Shown here one piece after another: positions 42,648 through 50,700 of a stretch of DNA of 64,000 nucleotides (its first letter is position 1; each line of letters starts with the position of its first letter). Both the position numbers and the translations under genes were made by a program. The stretch is taken from positions 124,001 to 188,000 of the forward strand of contig DAOULB010000002.1 of the NCBI GenBank assembly GCA_034420695.1. The letters are read 5' to 3'. The notes under the pieces were generated by a model. The model saw only the letters and a program-made list of their open reading frames with translations. It did no database searches and was not told the DNA's origin. This stretch comes from Io17-Chloro-G2 sp034420695. GTDB taxonomy: Bacteria; Chloroflexota; Dehalococcoidia; Lucifugimonadales; UBA3495.

Positions 42648-44282
42648 TCAAACAAGGGGCAGGGGCTGCTGTGACCCCTCCCGGATGGTCTGCCGCGCCG
42701 CTTCGATGAACTGGCCGAACAGCGGATGCGGCCGGTTCGGCCGGGACCGGAACTCCGGGTGGAACTGCACCCCTACCATAAAAGGATGCTTGGCCACTTC
42801 TCCCGTCTCCACCAAGTTCCCGTCCGGCGATACCCCGCCGATGATGAACCCCGAATTCTCCAAGGCCTCCCGGTAGGCGTTGTTCAGCTCAAACCGGTGC
42901 CGGTGCCGCTCGCTTATCTCCCCTGCCTTGTACGCCGCCATGGTCCGGGTGTTCGACTGCGGCCGGCAGGGGTAGGCCCCCAGCCGCATCGTCCCGCCAA
43001 GGTCCGTCACCGACCGCTGGTCCGGCATTATGTGTATCACCGGGTCCGGCGTGTCCGGGTCCAGCTCCGACGAGTTCGCCTGCGGCAGCCCCATCACGTT
43101 CCGGGCCCACTCTATCACCATCACCTGCAACCCCAGGCAGAGCCCAAGGTAGGGCACCTGGTGCTCCCGGGCGTACCGCACCGTCTCCACCATCCCCTCC
43201 ACGCCCCGGGGGCCGAACCCGCCCGGCACCACAATCCCGCAGGCGTTGGCCAGCAGTTGGTCCGGGCCCTCTCTTTCTATGTCCTCGGAGTGCACCCATT
43301 GAATGTCTATGTCCCGGTCGTGGGCCAGCCCCGCGTGCCGCAGGGCCTCCTTCACCGAGATATAAGAGTCGGGGTACTCCACGTACTTCCCGACCAGCGC
43401 AATGGGCAGCTCCTCCTTCATCGTCTTCATCCGCTCCACCATCGCCGACCAGTCCGCCATGTCCCGCGGCTGCGCCTTCAGCGAAAGGTGGTCGTTGATT
43501 ATCTCCCCCAGTCCCGCGTCCTCCAGTATCAGCGGCACCTCGTAAACGTTGTCCACCGTCGTCAGCGGTATCACCGACCCCGAAGGCACGTCGCAGAAGG
43601 AGGAAATCTTGCTCCTGATGGAGTCCGGCACCGGGTAGTCGCTCCGGCAGATGATGGCGTCCGGCTGTATTCCGATGGCCCGCAGCTCCTTCACGCTGTG
43701 CTGCGTCGGCTTCGTCTTCAGCTCCGCCGCCGCCGACAAGTAGGGCAGCAACGTCAGGTGCACGTAGAACACCTTGTCCCGCCCCACGTCGTTCCGTATC
43801 TGCCTTATCGCCTCTAGGAACGGCAGCCCCTCGATGTCGCCCACCGTCCCGCCGACCTCCACCACGATCACGTCCGCCCCCGACTCGTCGGCTAGCGCGA
43901 TGATCTTGTCCTTGATCTCGTTGGTCACGTGGGGTACCGCCTGTATCGTCCCTCCCAGGAAGTCCCCCCGCCGCTCCTTGGCCAGCAGGCTCAGGTACAC
44001 CTGCCCGGCGGTGAGGTTGGAAGTGCGGGTCAGGTCGGCGTCGATGAAGCGTTCGTAGTGCCCCAGGTCCAAGTCCGTCTCCCCGCCGTCGTTGGTGACG
44101 AACACCTCTCCGTGCTGGTAGGGCGACATCGTCCCGGGGTCCACGTTCAAGTAGGGGTCCAGCTTCAATACGGAGACGGCGATACCGCGGCTTTTCAGGA
44201 TGCGCCCTATTGAAGCAACGCTTATCCCTTTGCCGATGGAACTGACTACTCCGCCGGTGACGAAGATATAGTTAGCGGCCAT
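42648..44282 (-). CDS. pyrG: CTP synthase
   Basis: 544 residues. Amidoligase domain starts IFVTGGVVSSIGKGI with the GKG loop. The class I glutamine amidotransferase domain carries the nucleophile in LGLCLGLQ and the His/Glu pair in VQFHPEF. Converts UTP to CTP. It has a leader of roughly 140 bases behind a consensus promoter on the minus strand. Confidence 0.97.
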   Translation of the reverse strand: MAANYIFVTGGVVSSIGKGISVASIGRILKSRGIAVSVLKLDPYLNVDPGTMSPYQHGEVFVTNDGGETDLDLGHYERFIDADLTRTSNLTAGQVYLSLLAKERRGDFLGGTIQAVPHVTNEIKDKIIALADESGADVIVVEVGGTVGDIEGLPFLEAIRQIRNDVGRDKVFYVHLTLLPYLSAAAELKTKPTQHSVKELRAIGIQPDAIICRSDYPVPDSIRSKISSFCDVPSGSVIPLTTVDNVYEVPLILEDAGLGEIINDHLSLKAQPRDMADWSAMVERMKTMKEELPIALVGKYVEYPDSYISVKEALRHAGLAHDRDIDIQWVHSEDIEREGPDQLLANACGIVVPGGFGPRGVEGMVETVRYAREHQVPYLGLCLGLQVMVIEWARNVMGLPQANSSELDPDTPDPVIHIMPDQRSVTDLGGTMRLGAYPCRPQSNTRTMAAYKAGEISERHRHRFELNNAYREALENSGFIIGGVSPDGNLVETGEVAKHPFMVGVQFHPEFRSRPNRPHPLFGQFIEAARQTIREGSQQPLPLV

Positions 44283-44431
44283 GCACCTGGACTAGGGCTG
44301 AATTATGAGGAATGAGTTATGGATCACCAAGCCGGGCGCGCTGGAAAAGGGTAGTGTGAAAAGAGCGAAACAAAAAGAAAGGGAAGCATGGTCCACGGGG
44401 ACCGATGGGGGTCGGCAGAACCGACGCCGCA

Positions 44432-44461
44432 ATTATACTTTTCCCGAATTAACCCTGTCAA
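44432..44461 (-). promoter_or_regulatory. Consensus sigma-70 promoter of pyrG (minus strand)
   Basis: Read on the minus strand: TTGACA (44461-44456), 18-base spacer, TATAAT (44437-44432). Both hexamers are perfect. Downstream leader hairpins GTCGG-TTCT-GCCGAC and GGTCC-CCGT-GGACC are visible before pyrG. Confidence 0.75.
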
Positions 44462-44576
44462 CCGCCCCGCTGACGCCTTGCTGAGGCTTTCCCGGCCCCC
44501 GGCGGCATAGGAAGGATGGGGGCAGGGTATCCCGAAAGGACAAATGCCAAGAGGAAATAGGAGAAACCCGGAAACC

Positions 44577-44792
44577 CTACCCCGCCAGGTACAACCCGAT
44601 AATCGTACCCATCAGGGTTACCCAGCTCCCGCCCATGAACAGCACCAAGGCGGTGAGCTTGCGGTCCATCTCCTGGCGCAGGGTGCTGACTTCCGACCGC
44701 ACCGACTCTATCCCTCCGTTCAGGTCCGACAGCCGGCGGTCCACCTGCTCGTAAGCGCCTTCCAGCCTGCTTACTCTCTGCTCCAGCGTCAT
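44577..44792 (-). CDS. Small coiled-coil protein with a C-terminal membrane helix (short paralogue)
   Basis: 71 residues. A heptad/hendecad region (LEQRVSRLEGAYEQVDRRL, SVRSEVSTLRQEMD) leads to a single hydrophobic helix (LVLFMGGSWVTLMGTII) ending LAG. First and shortest of three adjacent minus-strand relatives, with the same layout as the protein at 4727-5173 but without expanded repeats. Function unknown. Confidence 0.65.
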   Translation of the reverse strand: MTLEQRVSRLEGAYEQVDRRLSDLNGGIESVRSEVSTLRQEMDRKLTALVLFMGGSWVTLMGTIIGLYLAG

Positions 44793-44930
44793 TCCAATAC
44801 CTGCTGGCCTACTCTACAACGAGACGAAACATACGGCTTCATTTGAACTATCCTGAAGCCCCTCGAGTTGCCCCCAAAGTCCTCCCCCTCCCCGGGAATG
44901 CCACCCCAAGTCCATGAACTTTGCCGCCAG

Positions 44931-45434
44931 CTACCCGCCCCGCACAATCAGCGTCACCATCACCCCCACAAGCGCCGCCGCCATACCACCGCCGATCGTC
45001 CACGTTGCCAGTATCAGCCGGTCTATCCTTCCATTCACCTGCTGGAAGCCCGCCGTCGTGTCGGCGTGAAGCCGGTCAACCCGCCCGTTCACCTGGTCAA
45101 TCCTTCCGTTTACCTGCTGGAAGCCCGCCGTCGTGTCGGCGTGAAGCTGGTCAATCCGCCCGTTCACTCGGTCCAACCCGGTGGCCATTTCGCCCCGCAC
45201 CTGCTGGAAGCCTGCCGTCATGTCGGCGTGAAGCTGGTCAGCCCGCCCGTTCACCTGGTCAACCCGCCCGTTTACCTGCTGCAACCCGGTGGCCATTTCG
45301 CCCCGCACCTGCTGGAAGCCCGCCGTCATGTCGGCGTGAAGCTGGTGCACCAAGGCAGACAGTTCCTCTACCCGGCCCTCCAGGTTGCCCAGGGTCCTGT
45401 CGTCCAGGGTCCTGTCTCCCGTATCTTGTGTCAT
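44931..45434 (-). CDS. Repeat-expanded coiled-coil protein with a C-terminal membrane helix
   Basis: 167 residues. Starts MTQDTGDRTLDDRTLGNLEG, then many 11-residue modules built from HADMTAGFQQV, RGEMATGLQQV and NGRVDQ blocks, then the helix LATWTIGGGMAAALVGVMVTLI and a short RGG tail. The repeats are also near exact in DNA. The N-terminus is shared with the next gene (MTRDTGDRTLDDRTLGNVEG), so they are recent duplicates with different repeat numbers. Confidence 0.7.
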   Translation of the reverse strand: MTQDTGDRTLDDRTLGNLEGRVEELSALVHQLHADMTAGFQQVRGEMATGLQQVNGRVDQVNGRADQLHADMTAGFQQVRGEMATGLDRVNGRIDQLHADTTAGFQQVNGRIDQVNGRVDRLHADTTAGFQQVNGRIDRLILATWTIGGGMAAALVGVMVTLIVRGG

Positions 45435-45513
45435 GCCGCCCCTTGCTCCAGTTGCGCCAAAGTCATTCCGGCGCCTGATAACCAGTCATACCGTCCGGCT
45501 TGGTAAGCAATAC

Positions 45514-45780
45514 CTACCCTCTTTGCAGAATCAGCAACATGATCATTACGACAAGACCCGCTGCCACGCCCCCGTTGATGACCACCATTGCCAGTATCAG
45601 CCCGTCTATCCGCCCATTCACGCGGTCAAACCCTGCAGTCATCTCGCCCCGCACCTGCTGGAACCCGGTGGCCATTTCGCCCCGCACCAGGTCAACCCGT
45701 CGGTTCACCTGGTCTATCCGCCCTTCCACGTTGCCCAGGGTCCGGTCGTCCAGGGTCCTGTCTCCCGTATCTCGCGTCAT
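45514..45780 (-). CDS. Coiled-coil protein with a C-terminal membrane helix (third tandem paralogue)
   Basis: 88 residues. Same N-terminal motif as its neighbour, a shorter repeat region (VRGEMATGFQQVRGEM) and the anchor LAMVVINGGVAAGLVVMIMLL ending LQRG. The three genes 44577-45780 form a tandem array separated by 79-138 bp. Confidence 0.7.
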   Translation of the reverse strand: MTRDTGDRTLDDRTLGNVEGRIDQVNRRVDLVRGEMATGFQQVRGEMTAGFDRVNGRIDGLILAMVVINGGVAAGLVVMIMLLILQRG

Positions 45781-45976
45781 GCGGCCCCTCGCTCCGGTCG
45801 CTCCACGGTCATCCAGGAAGGGTCATTCCGCCGCCCGTTAAGCGGTCATGCCGTCCGCCAAAGCGATTATACCGCGAAGGACGCGTCCCGCAGGGCGCGC
45901 CCCCCTGTCCCCGCCCGCCCCCTCTGTGGCAATATATCGCCCGTGCGCCATAATATATGGTGCCGACACCCATCCC

Positions 45977-46004
45977 GTAGGCGCGGCCCTGGTGGCCGCC
46001 CGCC
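45977..46004. repeat. GTAGGGGCG-family palindrome, left of the DinB gene
   Basis: 28-base hairpin GTAGGCGCGGCC-CTGGT-GGCCGCCCGCC. It pairs with the copy at 46576 on the other side of the gene. Relative to that copy, both stem strands changed together (GGCC to GACC with GGCC to GGTC). Confidence 0.8.
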
Positions 46005-46040
46005 GCGCCAACGCCAACCCATCCCGCCCGGAGGCCCAAC

Positions 46041-46547
46041 ATGGACCTGAACCTCTTCATCCAAGACGCCCTCGCCAAGGAACAGGAACTCCTCGACGAT
46101 GCCCTCGACGGCCTCACCCCCGCCGACCTCGCCTGGCGTCCCGGCCCCGAAGCCAACCCCATCGGCTGGATCCTCTGGCACATGCTCCGCGTCGAAGACA
46201 TGTGGTTCCAGTTCTTCATCCAGCGCCAAAACGAAATCTGGGAGCGCGACGGCTGGAACCAGAAGTTCGGCCTGCCCGCCCGCGACAACGGCTTCGGCCA
46301 CACCCCCGACCAAGTCGCCGAATTCCCCCTCCTCGACCTCGCCGAACTCCGCCGCTACGGCCAAGCCGTCCGCCAAGCCACCCTCGACTACCTCGACACC
46401 CTGGCTCCCGAAGACTACGACGCCGTCCCCCGGGAACAGCGCCCCGAAATGTCCGTCGCCGCCGTCTTCCGCCAGATAATCGGCGAACTCTACCAGCACC
46501 AAGGCCACATCGCCTACCTCAAGGGCCTCGCCCGCTCCCAACCCTGA
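46041..46547 (+). CDS. DinB superfamily protein (DUF664-type)
   Basis: 168 residues. The metal-binding histidines of the DinB four-helix bundle are in IGWILWHMLRVEDMWF and in the C-terminal ELYQHQGHIAYLKG. GGAGG precedes the ATG. Relatives include thiol-dependent transferases and damage-induced proteins; function here is unassigned. The third codon position is very C-rich, above even its neighbours. Flanked by palindromes on both sides. Confidence 0.82.
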   Translation: MDLNLFIQDALAKEQELLDDALDGLTPADLAWRPGPEANPIGWILWHMLRVEDMWFQFFIQRQNEIWERDGWNQKFGLPARDNGFGHTPDQVAEFPLLDLAELRRYGQAVRQATLDYLDTLAPEDYDAVPREQRPEMSVAAVFRQIIGELYQHQGHIAYLKGLARSQP

Positions 46548-46575
46548 CCCCCAACCCCCGCCAACCGGCCATACC

Positions 46576-46603
46576 GTAGGGGCGACCCTTGTGGTCGCCC
46601 GCC
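46576..46603. repeat. GTAGGGGCG-family palindrome, right of the DinB gene
   Basis: GTAGGGGCGACC-CTTGT-GGTCGCCCGCC, 28 bases, 29 bp after the DinB stop; covaries with the left copy. Confidence 0.8.
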
Positions 46604-46830
46604 GCCCGCGGTCGCCCACCCGCGGCCCCCGCCCCCCGGGCTACTGACACTTCCCGCTGGCCTCCTCCCCCGTCCCTCCCTTATCATGGTTGTAGCCGTC
46701 TCGCCCTGCATCGCTCACCCCCGAAAAGGGCAACCCCAAAAGACCAACCCCAAAAGGGCAGCCAAACGCCAGTCAAAAATGCCAAGAAGACCAGCCGGAA
46801 AGAACCCCCAACAACCCCGCTCCGCCCCAA
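46604..46830. other. Non-coding, C-rich, with a 14-bp tandem repeat
   Basis: No gene. AAAAGGGCAACCCC occurs three times in tandem (46724-46765, with small changes). The remainder is C-rich low-complexity sequence. Confidence 0.55.
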
Positions 46831-46985
46831 AATGTCCCTTTTTGTCCCACATGTCCGTTTTTGTCCCGATTTTCCCGAATTTCAAAGCTGCCAGCTAGGA
46901 CAAACCGGGACAAAATTGGACAAACCGGCCCAAAACAACGACAAACTCGGCCAAAACCAAGACAGACCGGGTCAAAACTGGCAAC
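46831..46985. other. Helically phased A/T-tracts with TGTCCC / GGGACA words
   Basis: The left half has T-tracts next to TGTCCC (AATGTCCCTTTTTGTCCCAC and similar). The right half has CAAA(A) tracts beginning about every 10-11 bases at 46902, 46912, 46922, 46932, 46943, 46953 and 46974. Phased A-tracts of this period predict intrinsic curvature. The two halves use complementary words, so the region is a loose inverted arrangement. Confidence 0.6.
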
Positions 46986-47024
46986 ACCGGGACCCGGTAA
47001 CCCGCGTCCCTCCGCCGCCCTCCC

Positions 47025-47063
47025 GCGTGACCAACGAGCGTGACCAACGAGCGTGACCAACGA
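47025..47063. repeat. 13-bp tandem repeat (x3)
   Basis: Three exact copies of GCGTGACCAACGA. Confidence 0.9.
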
Positions 47064-47220
47064 GATCGCCGCCCCGCGCCCCCTCCCCCCATGCGCCCTC
47101 CCCCAAACACACCCCCTCCACCGCCCCCCGGCGGCCCGCGCCGGTAATAGTCCGGTAATTCTAGGCAACCTCTTAACAACCCCCGTCATAACATCCAGGG
47201 TTGCTGGTCCCCATCATCCC

Positions 47221-47248
47221 GCAGGGGCGGCTTTCAAACCCGCCCTGC
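47221..47248. repeat. GTAGGGGCG-family palindrome (third 28-base copy)
   Basis: GCAGGGGCGGC-TTTCAA-ACCCGCCCTGC, preceded by CATCCC as at 45971. Confidence 0.7.
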
Positions 47249-47312
47249 CCTGGGCCGTCAATTCCGGAAAGGGCCTGGGCAAACAACCCCGCACTCCCTT
47301 CTCCCTCGCCCG

Positions 47313-47360
47313 AAGGATGGAAGGATGGAAGGATGGAAGGATGGCAGAATGGAAGGATGG
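47313..47360. repeat. 8-bp tandem repeat AAGGATGG
   Basis: Four exact copies (47313-47344) and two more separated by the variant CAGAATGG. Confidence 0.9.
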
Positions 47361-47499
47361 CAGAAGGTCAGGATGAAGGTGGCCATGCCCGCCCCCCTCG
47401 TCAACCGGCGCCCAAGTCATGGCCCTTGTACATGGCAAAACCCCAAGGAGTATAATCAGTGCGGGCCATTCACCCGGACCTTGGCACCGGACCCCGGCG

Positions 47500-47555
47500 C
47501 CAGTCCCGGTAAACCAGTCCCGGTGAACCAGTCCCGGTAGACCAGTCCCGGCAAA
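47500..47555. repeat. 14-bp tandem repeat (x4) upstream of the surface-protein locus
   Basis: Four copies of CCAGTCCCGGTRAA (last one CCAGTCCCGGCAAA), ending 62 bases before the -35 of the promoter at 47618. Confidence 0.9.
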
Positions 47556-47617
47556 CGAAACAAGGAGGGCGGCGGTTGGGAATAGCTCAAATTGACCTAA
47601 CCCGTGGTGCAAAGACG

Positions 47618-47646
47618 TTGACACAAATACCCTCTGATGTTAGATT
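47618..47646 (+). promoter_or_regulatory. Promoter of the giant surface-protein gene
   Basis: TTGACA at 47618-47623, 17-base spacer, TAGATT at 47641-47646, 68 bases before the start codon at 47714. Confidence 0.65.
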
Positions 47647-47713
47647 TTCAGGCATTGTGCGACTCTAGGATTGGGAGAGCCGCGCTAGCAAGAACGCCGA
47701 AGTGAGGAATTAC

Positions 47714-50700
47714 ATGTTGAAACGGTATCCAATAGCGCTAAATACCTGGGTGGCAGTGGCCGTCGGCGCCTTCGTGTTGGCGCTTTCGGCCTTTTTAGTG
47801 CTGTCCCACAATTCTCCCGATTCTGTTTCCGCGCAGGCCACACCGGCCCCGGGGCTCATACAATACGCCGAGAACGGCGAGGGCCCGGTGCGCGTCTTCA
47901 CCTCCGAAGACCCCGAGGGCGCCGGTGTCCATTGGGACGTTACCGGCACCGACGCCGACGACTTCTCCATCTCCGGTGGCGTGTTGACCTTTAACAAGCC
48001 GCCCAACTTCGAGAGTCCGACCGACAGGCCTCACGGCATTCTCGATTTCAATGGCGATACCGACACCGCCGACCCCGGCGAGTCTGCTGCCACGACCGAG
48101 GCCGACCGGATGTACCAGATAACCATCCGCGCCAGCGAAATGCGGTCCGGCTCTGGTGGATTGGCCCTTTCCACCGAGGCCCACTTCACCGTAGAAGTCA
48201 CCGATGTGAACGAGCCCGGCGTCGTGACCATTGACCGGATACAACCCGAGGTCGGCACCACGCTCACCGCCTCGGTAAGTGACCCCGACGGTACCACCGG
48301 TACAACCGACACCCCTACTACTGTGGCTTGGCAGTGGTACTACTCCTCGGTCACCAACCCGGTGGCCAGCTCCGAACGCCATTGGCGCGCCATCAGCGGC
48401 GCCACTGACCCTGCCTACATCCCGTCAGGTGACAGAGTGGGGGATGCTACAGACAGCACGCCGGATACTGCGGGTAAATATCTGCGGGCCGTTGCCACCT
48501 ATACCGATTCCCTTGGCACTGAGAGGACTACCCCGGGAGTTACCGATAACCCCGTCCGGCCCGAGGTTGCCTCGACCTCCGACACTGGGGTTTCCAACCC
48601 CGCCAACGGTTCCCCCGGCTTTACCCAGGGGGTGGACTACAGCAGGACCGTGTCTGAAAGCCTCGGCAGGGGGATGAATGTGGGCGCCCCGGTGGTAGCC
48701 ACCGACCCCCAAAACGACGTGCTGACCTACTTCCTGGATGACGACGACGACGCCACCAACGGATTGGGTACGACCGGCGACGTGGGGCTCTTCTCCATAA
48801 ACAAGGCCACCGGCCAGCTCATGGTGGCAAAGTCCCTTGACTACGACAACAACGCCGACCGGAGGTACCGGTTCTACGTCCGGGCTTATGACCCCAGCGG
48901 CGAGGACGCCCAGGTGCAGGTGACCGTCAACGTTACCGACGCCAACGACGCCCCGGAGATAAAGGGGAACAAGCCATCGACTGCGGGGCCTACTGATCCC
49001 ACACCCGACGCGCCGTCGGAACTGCGGGTCAATGAGCAGGACAGCGACAAGGGCGCGGACCCCTACGACGGTGCACCCGGCATGCCAATTGGATACGAAC
49101 TGGGCAGTACGACTATTAACAGTCCGAACGTCTTCACCGCTCCTGACGAGGATGACCGCGGTCAGATTACCTGGACCTTGGAGGGAGATGATAAGGACCA
49201 GTTTGTTCTTACCCAGGCCAACCTTTCCGGTTCCGATGAGCCGGTGGCTGTCGTTTTCCAGAGTCCCCCCGATTACGAAAATCCCACCGACGCCAACGGC
49301 GACAGCGTTTACAAGGTGACCCTCGTCGCCACCGACAGCACCAGCCTGCCCGGCAGTTCCGCGCTGCGGGACGAGCGGCCCCTGACCGTGTTCGTGGACA
49401 ACGTTCACGAACTGGGTAAGGTGACGATGAAGGCCGGCGGGGCCAACGAGGACCAGCCCCACATAGGAGAAGCGGTAACCGCCGAGGTAACCGATCCTGA
49501 TGGCGGAGTGGCCGTGGTCACCTGGCAATGGTCCAGGGCCGGATACGTCGAATCCGGGACCCAGGTTGCTGACACCGACGCAACGACTTACGAAGTCATA
49601 CCAGGCGCAACCTCCAGCAGCTATACGCCGAGGACTCTCAGGAATTCCAGGGGCGTCATAACGTATGACGACGACGGCGCTACACTGCGGGTTACGGCCA
49701 CCTACATTGACGTGACCAGCGATGTGGACGATCCAGACTCGGCTACTGTGGACGAGCGTGTGCAGGGCACCGGGCCGGTAGCCAAGGTCGCCGATACCGG
49801 CGACGGTTCGGCTGCCGGAGCCACCAGACTGTACCGGGTGATGGCCACCTCGGAGAACGCCGTGCGGGTCGCCCCCGGCGATCCCAGTGCCACTGACGAC
49901 CCGGTGTTCGAAATGGCCTCCTACGACAGGACCGTCGCCGAGAACGCTGAGACCAATACCCTCGTGGGAGAGCCGGTCACGGTGAACCCGGAAAGAAACG
50001 TCACCTTCAACTACAACCTGGACGCCACCGTGACCAACGCCAACGCCTACTTCACCATCGACAATCATGGGCAGATTAGGGTGGGCGAGGTCCCCTTCCC
50101 CGACCCGCTGCCCGCCGGCGTTGAGGCCATCCCGACCGGTGCCGACCCCGCCGATGGCCCCGTTATGGATGACCCGACGCTGGACTACGAGGGCACCAGC
50201 AACACCTTCTCCCTCATAGTCACCGCCACCGACGCCAGTGACAGCAGCCGCACCGCCACCGCCGGGGTGACCGTCACCCTCGACGACCTGAATGAAAGGC
50301 CCTATTTCGACATGGTGTCTAGGGCCGCTGGCGGTACCGCGACCGACCCGCTAACCTACATCGAGACCCGGACCAACGCCGTGGTGGAATTGGAGGCGGT
50401 GGAGCCCGACGGTGATACCCTTCGCTGGGAGACCGCCGGCGCTGACGGCCCGGACTTCGAGGTTCGCCAGTTGTCCGACATCCCCGGCTCCGGCAAGGAC
50501 CGGGTCGCCCTCTACTTCAAGTCCCAGCCGGACTTCGAGAACGGGAAAGGCTCCGGCGATTTTGATGATGATGGCACATCATCGCCAATCGAGTACGAGG
50601 TAACGGTGCGCGCCATCGAAACCACCGCCGTGGGCGGGGGTCCCAACCTCGCCGCCGAGCTGATGGTTTTCGTTACCGTGCAGAACGGTGACGAAGACGG

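Noticed and set aside
46589..47056. A 155-codon plus-strand frame through the tandem-repeat hub
   Set aside because: It is made of repeats and phased tracts, lacks a ribosome site and shows no protein-like periodicity.
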